The notes beneath the pieces were generated by a model that was given only the letters and a program-made list of their open reading frames with translations, was not told the origin of the DNA and ran no database searches. From Lepas anatifera (taxonomy: Eukaryota; Arthropoda; Thecostraca; Lepadidae), in contig JAOTON010002228.1 in assembly GCA_034440635.1 (NCBI GenBank), positions 1-64,000 of the forward strand: a stretch of DNA of 64,000 nt. Reading direction: 5' to 3'. Positions 43,672 to 54,990 of this stretch are shown piece after piece (the first letter of the stretch is position 1; each line of letters begins with the position of its first letter). Position numbers and translations under genes: made by a program.

Positions 43672-43738
<67 letters not shown>
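43672..43738. repeat. (TA)n microsatellite
   Basis: A perfect TA dinucleotide run of about 66 bp, about 50 bp after the ribozyme-like sequence. Confidence 0.97.
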
Positions 43739-43739
<1 letters not shown>

Positions 43740-43741
<2 letters not shown>

Positions 43742-44921
43742 TTCCACTGGTTTTGGTTTGCAAGCTTATGTTGTACAAACACTGCAATGGTATTCATAGG
43801 CTCTGTTAATAAATCTGAAAGACTCAAATGACCAAGACCACCCAAGGAGGTGTGAAACGGAAGCCAGGCAGAGCATTCGTTTTCTTGACATCTCGTGGAA
43901 GGTAAGGGTCGCTGAATACTCGCCGAGGCCTACAGTTGCCCTGTTGTGTGGTCACGTAACAGCGCCAAGCATGCACAGAGCGATGAAAACAGCTACGGTG
44001 AAGCGCCCGGAATGATCGGCCGGGAGCGGAGCCCCCGCTGTGAACACCGCTCCGGGGCGACTCGCACAATGCAAAGCGAAACTGAAACCCGCACACGCGC
44101 ACCCACAGAAGGGACAGGTGGGTGGAGACACGCCACTGACTACAGTGGCGATTGATGGGATGTTTGCGGTATGGGATAACCGAGATGAGTGGGGCTGACG
44201 GAGGCGCCGGAAAATAGTTCTGTTGTGGAGTTCTGACCAGGAAACCCTCCGCTAAAATGACGAAGGCACTGAAGGCATTCCTTAATTCCAGTGAGCTGCA
44301 GTGGAAGGTCCAAATACGACAAACGTAGATACTCTATGACCTAACTGTTGGCGCATGTTTTTAGCCTAAATAACTGATATATTGTCATCGTTAATTCAGC
44401 TAGGTGTTGACAGCTAGCACTCTGAAAGATCAGATATTCTAAATGTGATGTACCTGTATAGAAGGGTTATGTCTCCTCTAAAACATTAATGAAGATTTCA
44501 AACTCCTCTTTTAATTCAAGTTTCCCTGGCTCTTTGATATGTTGCTTCGAGTATATATTTTGATAGTGTCCAACTAGTATTCTTGGCCCACCCAAATATT
44601 TGATAATTGAATGCTAGACAAGACCAGAATCCCAGCTAGTTCAATACCATTTAAGCCTCAAAGTTGGAATTTGTATAGCAATACAGATGCGTGCGAGAGC
44701 TATTGGCCCTAGATTGTCACTTAAAAACGCAAGGTGATGTTTCTCACTTTAGCTTATGGTTGCAGCTTAAGCAATGGAAACTGTAACTCGTATCAATAAC
44801 TTCTTATGTTTGAGAATAACGCACCGGAACGTTTTGTAATTACTCCATTTTCATACACAGCATCTGAAATGTTCGCGTCATGAGCATGCTTGTTTTAGAG
44901 CAACTTAGCCCACATAAATAA
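43740..44921. other. No recognised feature
   Basis: A GC-rich patch at 43850-44160 is followed by AT-rich DNA. I see no long frame, RNA gene or repeat. Confidence 0.4.
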
Positions 44922-46871
44922 TATCACGCCAAAAATACAGTGCAAACAAAGGGGCTGATGGCAGAGCGCCGAGCGGCGCTGCGCACCGGTGACCGCGAAA
45001 CCTACAAGGACTTAAATAGGAGAGTGCAGTCAGCTATAAGGGCTGATACGCGCGCCGCCATAGACCGGGCACTCACTGAGCGGGGCCCGGCCGCGGTCTG
45101 GCAGAGTTTGCGACCTGTAGTGGGACCGAAGCAAAGTGTCGCGCCAACACCCAGTTCTGATGCTGATGCCCTAAATAGGTACTTTGTTGAAGTTGGTGCT
45201 AATACAGCAAGGAGCATTGATCGCTCGGGCCCTGCCCTGTCGGTGCGTTTACCGCGCGTGTCGACTGGTTTGTTTGATGTGCATCCCATAACATCTGACC
45301 AGCTTCTGGACGTTGTATCCCGGATGCGCAGTAGTGCGACCGCTGGCGCCGATGGGTTGTGCATGCGTTTCATCAAGCTGTGCATTCATTCACTTTGTTC
45401 TGTAATCACACACATTGTGAATACTAGTCTCATCACTCACACCGTTCCGGACTCATGGAAGCGTACTATCGCCCATCCAGTTCAAAAGTCATCCAACTCA
45501 ACCGAGCCCTCAAATTTTCGACCGATCTCTATTCTCACAACAATAGCCAAAATCACAGAACGTGTCGTTTATGAGCAGCTCTCTCACTATTTTACAAGTC
45601 ATCACCTGTTCTCGCCATCCCAGCATGGTTTTAGACCTCATCATTCAACCGAAACTGCGCTCTTAGCAGTCACTGACAGTGTTTTCTCAGCAATTGACCG
45701 CCGCCACATTACTTTGCTATGCCTTCTAGACTGTTCTAAAGGGTTTGATCTAGTACCCCATGACAAATTGATCCAGAAACTGCAAATGTACGGTGTTGTC
45801 ACACCATGGTTCGAAAATTATTTGAAAAATCACTACCAACAAGTTCTCATCCAAAATCCTCCAGGGACACCACCATCGGCTCATCAGCATGTCGACTGCG
45901 TCCTCTCTCGGCCACTCCTCAATCCTATGGGGACATTCCAAGGTTCTGCCCTCGGGCCCCTGTTATTTTCCATATACGTCAACGACATCTCTCTATACGT
46001 AAATCACGCCAAAATAGTTCAATACGCAGATGATACCCAAGTTTTCGTTTCAGGACCACCCAGTAATCTAGGAAATATTGTTTGCTCTCTAGAAAACGAT
46101 CTGGCACTATTATCGAACTGGTTTAGCCAAAACGACATGAAAATTAATAGCTCTAAAACACAGTTCATAATTTTAGGCTCTCAGCAAAATATTCGTAACA
46201 TTCGTCACCCAACAATCAACTTTATGGACTCAGTCATAGAGGTGTCTAAGACTGCCAAGAACCTCGGTGTTGTTTTCGATCGATGTATGTCCTTTACTAG
46301 TCATGTAGATGATGTTATTAGGCGCTGCACCGGAACACTACGCGGACTCGGGCATATACGTCACTGCATTCCTGAAAGGACCATCATAACATTGGTGGAG
46401 GGCCTAGTACTGTCTGTGGTACGCTATTGCTTAAGTGTATATGGTGCTTGTACGATTACTCAGATCCGGCGGTTACAGAAACTGATAAATTTTGGCGCAC
46501 GAGTGATCTCAGGACGGCGTAAATTTGACCATATCAGCGATGTAATACGCAGACTTGGCTGGCTTCGTGCAGAATACCTCATTGAATACCACTGCCTGAC
46601 CACTTTGAAAAAAATATTGTTAACTGGACATCCCGCGATAATGGCCAACAGTCTTGCGTCTAGACAGTCAGTTCACGGCAGAAGTACACGGCAGAGCCAG
46701 CGGCTGCAGACGCCGATCATTCGGACGGAGTCGGGCAGGCGGAGGTTCCTGTACAACGCTGTGAGATCTTACAATGACCTTCCTACCAATGTCCGCGATG
46801 CCACAAACATCACTGTGTTTAAAACACGATTAAAAGTGTATCTACGGGAGCAGCAGCTGAATGATGCTTAA
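44922..46871 (+). CDS. Reverse transcriptase of a CR1/Jockey-group LINE (ORF2, 5' incomplete)
   Basis: The frame opens at 44922 and its first ATG is at 44958; an earlier GTG at 44940 is not a eukaryotic start. Numbering from that GTG, recognisable reverse transcriptase blocks are NFRPISIL (192-199), QHGFRPHHSTETAL (228-241), LLDCSKGFD with catalytic Asp264 (262-270), QGSALGPLLF (334-343) and YADD (362-365) with the Asp pair. The C-terminus (SYNDLP..VFKTRLKVYL) is typical of CR1/Rex-like ORF2. The usual GVPQGS is GTFQGS here and the preceding stretch is odd, suggesting wear. The N-terminal endonuclease is missing. In a full element this enzyme would copy its RNA at the nicked target. About 1.9 kb without a stop means a recent or conserved copy. 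Confidence 0.88.
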   Translation, partial: YHAKNTVQTKGLMAERRAALRTGDRETYKDLNRRVQSAIRADTRAAIDRALTERGPAAVWQSLRPVVGPKQSVAPTPSSDADALNRYFVEVGANTARSIDRSGPALSVRLPRVSTGLFDVHPITSDQLLDVVSRMRSSATAGADGLCMRFIKLCIHSLCSVITHIVNTSLITHTVPDSWKRTIAHPVQKSSNSTEPSNFRPISILTTIAKITERVVYEQLSHYFTSHHLFSPSQHGFRPHHSTETALLAVTDSVFSAIDRRHITLLCLLDCSKGFDLVPHDKLIQKLQMYGVVTPWFENYLKNHYQQVLIQNPPGTPPSAHQHVDCVLSRPLLNPMGTFQGSALGPLLFSIYVNDISLYVNHAKIVQYADDTQVFVSGPPSNLGNIVCSLENDLALLSNWFSQNDMKINSSKTQFIILGSQQNIRNIRHPTINFMDSVIEVSKTAKNLGVVFDRCMSFTSHVDDVIRRCTGTLRGLGHIRHCIPERTIITLVEGLVLSVVRYCLSVYGACTITQIRRLQKLINFGARVISGRRKFDHISDVIRRLGWLRAEYLIEYHCLTTLKKILLTGHPAIMANSLASRQSVHGRSTRQSQRLQTPIIRTESGRRRFLYNAVRSYNDLPTNVRDATNITVFKTRLKVYLREQQLNDA

Positions 46872-47024
46872 CCAACAGTCTGGACAAGTGTGTGCATGCA
46901 AGGGCGGGCGTCTAGTTGTGTCTGGTTTGTTTCAATCGTTTTGTTTTCATTTAACTCGACCCGGGGTGAAGAATAGCCATCGTTTGATGGAATTGCCCTT
47001 GAATGTGAAATAAATAAATAAATT
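44922..47024 (+). mobile_element. 5'-truncated CR1/Jockey-group non-LTR retrotransposon
   Basis: It contains the reverse transcriptase frame, a 3' untranslated region of about 150 bp with a hairpin CCATC-GTTT-GATGG at about 46978-46991, AATAAA and an (AAAT)n tail to 47022. The left limit is taken as the in-frame stop before 44922. I found no clear target duplication. Confidence 0.75.
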
Positions 47025-48935
47025 AGATAAGAATGTGTAAACCCCATTACGAATCAAACAATGGAAAGGGCTTAGCTGGCTGCTTGAAAGTCATACTCAT
47101 AAGTTCCATACCTGTGTCTGCCCCGAGCTTGTAATAATTGTGGGGCGGTCCATTATTCGGAAGTAACGTCCCATTTGTCATTGGTTTCCGCCCTCTCAAA
47201 TGTCGTTCTTGCTGGGACCCCTTCCAGTTTGCGAGTTTGGGTATCCGCAGTGCCAGGGATTTGTCACAGCTGGAGGTTCCCTCACCTGTTGTGCTGTCAC
47301 CGCCCATCAATCAATTTAACACCTTTATGACTAACTGGACGTCTTCGCAGGCACATGCAGAATAAAACGGGCAATAATAGTAGAGCGCTTTCCGTTCTTA
47401 TCACTTCAAGTGACACCGACGATGGGTGCTGTCCCCTCTTAAATTTCACGCGCTACGCCCTGTTGATAGATGTCTTTGGATGTCTTCTGCATGCAGTCTG
47501 ATAGATGTCTTCTGCATGCAGTGTCTTTGGGTACGCAGATGCTTACTTACAGATCTAACAGTGTATATTCTCTTTTACTAAACATATTTTCCTGTGATAC
47601 TACATAATTCCATTTGACTGCATGTGAGCTTAGGAAGTTTTTTTATGATACTTCGTACAAAGAAATAAAAAACATAAAAGTATAGAAACAGGAGACAAAT
47701 CTGTGAAATATGTAGCCCCTTAGTAATTAAAATCCTGGAAGGGAATTAGAAAACGTTTGGAGAAACACAGCGCGATGAGCTGTGAACTAAAATTGGCTAG
47801 CTGATGGTCTGGGTGGTTCAGACTATTAGCGGGTGTGATAGGCTCGGTCCGTGAATCTCTGTAAGTTTTACCAAGTTGGTCCCACCCAGAGGCAGGGTTT
47901 GGTGCTGTCATAGATCAAGCCTAGCTTTCTTCTCTTCCTTCCGGTATGACATCTGCAGTTGGGGCACCACTGAGCCCCAAGAAAAAGCTTCTTCAGCAGC
48001 GACTATTATCTCGACTAATTTTATAGACTCATATTCGAGTGTAGGAGAGATCCTGCAATAATTGAATCAGATTTTAATGAAAATTTAAACGTGCCTCATT
48101 ACCACTAACTCTAACAGAGGCGTAGGAACATGGGAGGCCAGGGCATGGGCGGATACATGATTTCTGATCAGGAGGAAGAGCACAAGATCGGGGGCACAAG
48201 ATCAGGGAGAGGGGCACATGATCGGGGGATCCTAACCAGGGGGCACCGAAGGTCAATCGGTGGGGGGCAAGTACCCTTGTTTCGAACGTTTACGGGCCTA
48301 TGATCTCTACACAAACACACCAGACCCTTCCCGATGTTAACGGTTAACTATTGACACATGAGCCGTCCCTTCATCCCAGGTAGTCTCTCGACCAACCATG
48401 TCCTTCAACACAAACAGGGCTCCCAACTGACCAATCACATTCACGTTTACAGGCTATCTGCCTTTCTTGAAGATGATTCACAGCCACTCTTGTCACGCCA
48501 GCGGATATTCTGCCTCATTTTAATTTTTGGCAGTCTGTGGAACGGTGATGGTGTCCGTGAAAAGCAAGCAATTGTGCGATTAACGGATTCTGCTGTAAAG
48601 CTTGATTAAGAACGATGTCGACACATGCCTTTGAAGAAGTTGAGGGAGAATATCAACAGGAAGACTTTACTATACTTCGTCAACGGCTTCTGACTTTGCC
48701 GTAGTGACTTAAGACAGGTAAGCACGATTGCATGCTTTGCGGCCTGTGCTGAAAACTGTACGTGTTGTGGATATGCTAATATGCTTATAAAGGTATGCAC
48801 ATATTTTATGAGGTGAGCAGGCCCCCAATCACGTTAATGATAATGCTAAGTATCAATAGTTTCTTTTTTGTATTTTCATCTCCACGATTGATTACCCAGG
48901 CTTAATGAAGCAGCAACTTCTGAAATATATTTCGT
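47025..48935. other. No recognised gene; small direct repeat at about 47480-47525
   Basis: The phrase GATGTCTTCTGCATGCAGT occurs twice, about 30 bp apart, near 47478-47523. Otherwise the DNA has no long frame or known element that I can identify. Confidence 0.4.
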
Positions 48936-49244
48936 CAGGGGCGGACGAAGACCCGAGTTTTTTTGGAGGGATGGGGGCGAAACCCATGTCTGCCTTTCCT
49001 CCTGGGGGGAGAGGGTGGTGGGACGTGCGATTTGGGTGCTCGACTGACCTAGTATAAGCTACCTCTCCAAGTACATGATCGCTCTCCTGGGGGGGATGGA
49101 GCGAAGATTTAATTGCTCGACAAACCTAGTGTAAACACCTTTTTCAAAATCCGGCCTTTGGGGGAAAAAGATAGTTTGACCCCCTCTTCCAGCGCTTTGG
49201 GGGGGACCATAGCTGGAACGCCCCTCCCCTCGCGTCCGCCAATG
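48936..49244. mobile_element. hAT-like MITE with 8-bp target duplication (309 bp)
   Basis: TATTTCGT flanks both sides (48928-48935, 49245-49252). The ends CAGGGGCGGACG and CGTCCGCCAATG are inverses with two mismatches. The interior has G-rich runs and no coding sequence. An 8-bp duplication is characteristic of hAT transposons. Confidence 0.88.
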
Positions 49245-49282
49245 TATTTCGTCACAATTTACATTTCTGCTGCTCACGAAAG

Positions 49283-49460
49283 TCCCATTTATCTTGACAT
49301 TTTGTAAGGATAAATGGCCTTTTCAAAATATTTCAATTTATCTTGACACAAAATGTAAGGATAAATTGAAACGTGTACAACTCGATGGGAAACGTCGGGG
49401 GCCGGATTTAAATCGACATTTGTCGATGTCAAGATAAATGGGAATTTATCCTGACATCGA
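49283..49460. repeat. Cluster of three related hairpins with TTTATC-TTGACA core
   Basis: Hairpin 1 (about 49285-49317) and hairpin 2 (about 49331-49371) share the core TTTATCTTGACA...TGTAAGGATAAA but have different, still complementary outer arms. Hairpin 3 (about 49423-49460) has arms TCGATGTCAAGATAAAT and ATTTATCCTGACATCGA around GGGA. A related cluster lies at 59490-59590. Confidence 0.8.
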
Positions 49461-50332
49461 ACTTACACAGAATTTACACAAACTAAAAAGCCGCCTGGTG
49501 TCAGAATCCTTTTCTCACATCACATTCAGAGAAAATACCTATAATGCATTAACTTGGACAATGCTTACTTTATTTGGAAGCATTTTCAAGGTTTATATTT
49601 CCTAAAACTGCTGTTCCACCTATTGGCAGCAGTATAGTCGCTTTTTATTTGTTCTAAGCCACTGGCCAATGATATTCTGGACGCTGATTGGAGTTTGGCC
49701 TCACACTATCAGCGGCAATTGTGGCGCGTTTTCAGCAAGAAAAGTCCAGCCTTGGTTTGTTTTCCTGTAGACCACGTTAGCAACCGGAGTTGATGGGAGT
49801 TGAAACAAGTTCAGTGAGTGTTTCAAGAGGGAGAATGATTGAGGTGAGTGACTATATGTAAGGCAACTATAAGATAAATATTATGTAGAGTCTGTATCCA
49901 ATCTGAAGGCGTATTTTGGTACTGAAAGCCTTAAATGGGACTAAACTGTGCATACACATTTCATCCTACTCCCATAGTCCACATGTAAATCATGCGGTAA
50001 ATCAAGCATGTAAATCAATACTCCACCATTGATGGGGGGAAGCAATCAGAGATGGGCTCAACAGGCAGCATGTTTCCTTATGCCTCTTTACTAGCCAATC
50101 GTTAGGGTCTTTGAAATTTTCCCCTTTTGCCAGCTCGGCATGCTAATCATTTGTAACGTCTGCACAGCTGAGCCTACCTTAGACATCTTTCTAGCAATGT
50201 TAATAGGCTTTTGCTTGAGGAATACCAAGTCGATTTCTTTATGTGGATCTTGCTTTGGCATTCAGGAATAATTCCTCTAAATTTTGATGATGTTTCGGCA
50301 TATTCATGTGGGTCGGGGTAGGTGCACACCAC
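49461..50332. other. No recognised feature
   Basis: AT-rich DNA with no gene or repeat that I can support. Confidence 0.4.
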
Positions 50333-51011
50333 GGTAACGAGGTAGCCGGCTTCACACATGTTGCCAGATAGAATCACAGCTGGCTAATCTACATCATAAG
50401 TACCACAGATCAAAAGCTCCTATGAATCAAAACTTCCTTCCAAACAAAAGAGCTACAGCTTGATCCGGATCGTAAGTGCCACTGTTCAAAGCTTCCTTCA
50501 GTGAAATATTCCAAGTGGTCTAGCTGTTTTTTGCATTGCTAAAACATCCTTCTTTGAAATGTTCCTAGTGCCAAAACTGCTTTTGGCATTGCTGAGTGAC
50601 ACTTTTTCAAAAACCTTTGGTAATTATTTTTTAATATTTCTACATGTAGCACAACATAACCAAGCCTGACCTAGCTTTTTCTCGACTCAGCGAGCTGGCT
50701 TGTGGCGCACCTAACCTACTGGTGGCACTTTCGCCTTCATCAGCTGCTGTGGCTACTCTGTTTGCCTACTTAACCTAACCAAGCCTAGCGTAGCCTAACT
50801 TAACCTAACCAGTTGTGGTCAATGCCAGATGTGGTACTTGGAATATTGCACTGAAGGATGTTTTGAACAGTGGCACTTATGATATACGTTAACCTGTAGC
50901 AATTCTAATTAAAGGAAGCTTTGATCCATTGGAGCTTTTGAACAGTGGCACTTATCATACATCAACCTGAAGTTATCTGGCAGCATGTGTGAAGCCACCT
51001 ACCTCATTACC
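50333..51011. mobile_element. Foldback element with inverted arms of about 190 bp
   Basis: The arm starting GGTAACGAGGTAGCCGGCTT at 50333 is the imperfect inverse of the arm ending at 51011 (inverse reads GGTAATGAGGTAGGTGGCTT). Both arms carry sub-repeats of AAGTGCCACTGTTCAAA. The loop of about 300 bp contains CCTAA-rich sequence. This is the structure of a foldback or long-TIR MITE; no target duplication was identified. Confidence 0.75.
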
Positions 51012-52737
51012 CACACCACAAAATATGGAATTAGATTGTATTCAATTCAAACATTTTTTAACTTGCAAAGTAATATCCAATAAATGCTTTATAGGCTTGA
51101 AAAATTATTGTTTTGTGATTGGTAGCAGTACACTATAATGTTTTTACTTCGGAGTCTTCAGATTTTTCAGATTGTGTGGCATGCCCAGTGCCTATCTGGC
51201 CCATTCTTTTTTAGCTTGTTGTAGGGTCATTGCAATCATCATGCTTGGGAAACTTGACATAGATTTGCCCACTGCTTGTTTTTTCAAGGAGTTTGAAAAA
51301 GATGAATCTACCACATATCCTTGTATACTTTCATTTGCAATATTTTCAAAAAAATTCTGTGGAAATGCATCTTGGTGTGTCTTCCTATCTCACAGTATCT
51401 CTAAACTCAGGCTTTTGGAGAGCCACGCCCACCAGGGTTAATGTTTCTCTTTTTTGTGACTTAGTTTTCCAATATACTCCAGCATCCAACATTCATTTTC
51501 CTCGTAGTACCTGTGTAAACTTGTTGATTAACTTTGGAGGCCATTGTGGCTTGCTGGATCCATTCTCTGTCTAAAATATTTTCTGAGGAGCCATATTTCT
51601 CCTTGCTCAGGGAACTTGTCGGGCCTTGAACTCAAGTTGGCTGTGGGAGCTATGAGCACGGCAACAACCACACCACCTTGCTTTTAATCACATGAGCCAT
51701 ATGAAGCCAAGGTAAAATTGGATGCCCAGATTCATATTTTAGTGTGCTCTTCAATAACAAGGAAGCAATTTACCAATCTGTTGAGCTGCTGGAGATAACA
51801 AATCAATTTGTTTTCACTCCCATATCTCCCTCCAAGTTGTTTTTCCCCTTAATCAATATATATTGGGACATGAATTTCCCCTTCATGCTTTGCTGCAAAA
51901 CTTATCCTGGGACTTCATAATTTCACATATGTCTGAGTGTTTTAAAATAGAATACAAAGTTAGTTTTTCACACTTTGATTATGTTACGAGGGAAATACAA
52001 ATTTTGTTATGTAATGAAGGTATATTTTAAACCATTCAACTGCCTACAAGGAGGAGGCCAGAACTGCACAAGTTTCATGCATACCTGGGCAATAACTAGC
52101 AGATCCAGGACTTGAGTTTGGGGGACCAGCTTCTGAATGTGAGGGAAGGGGTGCATCATTCTTCTTAGGTGGATAATTGTATTGATCTGGGAAAAGGGGT
52201 GGGGCATCCCACATATGCTTTTAGTCCATTTTAGCATGATTTTCCCAATTTTAAACATACAGCTTGAGAAGGACCATTTCAGTGGGTCAAATGATAGGTG
52301 GGTATTTTTTTACGTTTTGGGACCTGAGATCACTGGTCTTTATGTTATGAAAGCTATTTATATCTAGATACACATTGTTTTGATGTACAGATGCTTTCTG
52401 ATTTCTGCCTAAATTTGGGATTCAGAAAGCATTAATGAAGGTTCTGCTTGAGATTGGGATTTTGCATAGATATGGCAAATATGTGATGTTTGTATTTTGT
52501 GAATTGTATACTCTTTATGGTATTAGTCATGCCATTTAAAAGAATGTGAAGCTCATGGCTAAATTTATCTTATCTTTTGATGTTCTGAAAGTGAAATTAT
52601 AAATTACATGTTAATGTACCTATGGACATCTGGGGATGTATTACTTGTTTTTATCCAGAAAAGTATTCAATATGCCTCTTTGTACAGGAAGAATACGATT
52701 TTTTTAAAAAATCTCTCTTATACCTTAACTTCTTTGG
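51012..52737. other. No recognised feature
   Basis: AT-rich single-copy-looking DNA. Frames up to about 90 codons lack motifs. Confidence 0.4.
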
Positions 52738-53027
52738 CAGGGGCGGATGCAGACTCGAGTTTGGGGGCCAAACCCATGCCTGCCTCTCCTCGGGGGGGGC
52801 ACTCCTCGGGGGGACGCGCAATTTGGGTGCTCGATTGACCTAGTATAGGATACCTCTCCAACTACATAATCGCTCTCCTAGGGGAGGGGGTTGGGAGCCA
52901 ATATTTTTTGCTTGACAGACCCTTTTTTCAAAAATTTATCCTGCATTTAGGGGCCAAAAGATAGTTTGGCCCCCTCCAGCGCTTGGGGGTTTCATGGCCG
53001 GAATGGCCCGCCCTGCGTCCGCCAATA
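52738..53027. mobile_element. hAT-like MITE, relative of 48936-49244
   Basis: The ends CAGGGGCGGATG and GCGTCCGCCAATA and several internal phrases match the 48.9-kb element. Flanking octamers TTCTTTGG and TACTTTGA match at six of eight positions, so the copy is older. Confidence 0.8.
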
Positions 53028-53238
53028 TACTTTGATATTCCAGAGCTGTAAAAATGAATACAACCATCATTTGGTATTCAAGTGTATTATCAATTGAGGT
53101 CTTGCTTTATAAAGGTTCATTTGGCGGCACCTTGATGGAAATATTATTTGTAAAAATTATATATCATCCGAATCAAGACTCACTCCATCATATCATGACG
53201 ACAGAAGTCTGAGATCCAAATATCACTGCGGTATTTGC
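53028..53238. other. No recognised feature
   Basis: AT-rich spacer between a MITE and the LINE remnant. Confidence 0.4.
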
Positions 53239-54840
53239 TTAATAATGTATAGTACGCCTACGGCCTCGTGGTGGTGTAGTCCCCCGGGCTGGCATACGGC
53301 CGGCCGTAACCGACAGGCTCTCTGTGTCTAAGATAGCCACGGCCACGCCGTCTGGGAGCTGCGCCGGGTCTGGGTGGATGGTGCCGAAAAGACAGAGTTG
53401 CAATCCCACCAGGCACGGGCACCGGAGCAGAACGTGCTTGGATGTATCCGGGCCTTCGCCGCAGACGAGGCAACGTGCTGCAGGGCATGGCGGGTCCGCG
53501 CAGTGCTGGCAGGGACGGCAGGAAAAACGGCCGATGCGATGCAAGAACTGTCTGCAGTGCCCTGTGCCTGCAGCTGGTGAACGTTGCCGGCATCTTCCCG
53601 GCTCTCGCTGAGGACCGTCGTCGGTATCTGGTCCCCCACGATGCGCCTGAACAGGCTACCTGACAGGCAGCACCACCAGGTCCTGGAAGCGGCGCGGTCG
53701 ATGGCTCGGACGAGACTACGGAAGGCTGAGGAAGGCGCGAGGTCTCCTTAGCCAGCGCATCCACTCCTTCATTTCCAGGAAGCCCACGGTGGGTCGAGAC
53801 CACTACAGGAATGTGTCTTAACCCCTGGCCGCGATTTGGAGGAGGAGGCGCCACACTGATGTGCCAATCTGAGTTTATTGGGAGCCCGCTCCACTCGCGA
53901 GGGCAGTCTAGGAATCTGTGCAGATAACGGCGGGGCGCCGTCCACCGTCCACATCCAGCAGTCTCCAGCGCCGCTCGGATGGCAACGAGCTGAGCACGAG
54001 TGCTGCTGCACAGTTTTCTCGTTGGGGTGGTGCCAAGGTGTTCTTCTCCGGATGGAATTACGATCATTACACCCCCGTCAGCACTCATTCCTTCCTCCTA
54101 AGTGTCGTCGCTCCAGACCCAGGTGGCCTGGTCTGACAGGGTGTCCAGGGGCGCGGCGCTGTGCGTCCGGAGCCTGTCGCAGGGCGCTCGTGGCGGCATC
54201 CACGCGGATGTGGACACAGGTTCTGTCCATCCAGTGGATATGGTAATATGCAGCCTCTCTTGAATGGGGACGTCGGACGCACCCAATCTCTCCAGGGCCC
54301 TCGTGCCAACAGCCCGCCAGCCTGTAATGGTGATTAACCGTTTGGGGGGGGACAGTAAACTTCACCGTCACGCGGGGCGGGTCGTCTTTTCGCAGAGCTC
54401 GGGTCGAGCCTGCCAGTCTCGCTGCCAATTCCTAGCCTTGACGATCGACCCGCCTCTGGCAGCAGCGGGTCTCACGGGTTACCGGCGGGGCAGCCAGTGA
54501 TGGCTCGAGCGGCGGTCCTGAGTTCGCGCTCCAGGAGCTCACCATGGGACTCGGACGCGGGGGCAGCTATTTCGCGGCGGCGTACTCCATTGCACCGCGC
54601 ACCGTGCGGAGTTGTGGCTCTCGGACGTCAAGAGCGGCCCGTCATCCTTCGGAACTGGGTGAGGTGGAGCTTGCCTACGGCTTCGACGCTGTCCGCTGCC
54701 CGCGCAGCTATCGGTTTGGCAGAGGAATACTGCCCCACTTGTCATGACGTGACAGGTAGTGATGCAAATTTGGAAGCAGTCTTGCGCCCACTGATGTTGA
54801 GAAATATGTTTGCGAATCGGGACGGAGCGTGAGCTAATCA
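53239..54840 (-). pseudogene. Decayed RNase H-bearing LINE ORF2
   Basis: On the minus strand, successive frames hold pieces of one protein: 'IQERLHI' and a stretch typical of the region after the reverse transcriptase (54.1-54.3 kb), KLCSSTRAQLVAIRAALE of an RNase H domain near 54.0 kb, HRGLPGNEGVDALAKE with RNase H residues near 53.77 kb, and a Cys/His-rich C-terminus CLVCGEGPDTSKHVLLRC near 53.45 kb. Shifts between frames show that it is broken. It belongs to the I/R1/Jockey-like LINEs with RNase H and differs from the 29-kb copy. It is much more GC-rich than its surroundings. Confidence 0.75.
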
Positions 54841-54990
54841 AGCTGATCTAGAATCTAAGGACGTCGCGGCTTCGCCAGCGAAGCCCTGGCCGACGAAGGT
54901 GAAACTACTACCGACAGGCTAGGGCAGCGGCGCAGGCCATCTCGCAGGCTCGACAAGATATTATAATTTATAAATATGATGACAAGTCCT

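Noticed and set aside
44940..44942. GTG as start codon of the reverse transcriptase frame
   Set aside because: GTG is not a normal start in animals; the frame is simply truncated and the first ATG is at 44958.
49780..49860. Possible first exon with ATG followed by GTGAGT donor
   Set aside because: Only a few codons and no supporting downstream exon; too weak to annotate.
50700..50820. CCTAA-like telomeric repeats
   Set aside because: Only irregular 'taacctaacc' phrases within the loop of the foldback element; no tandem array.
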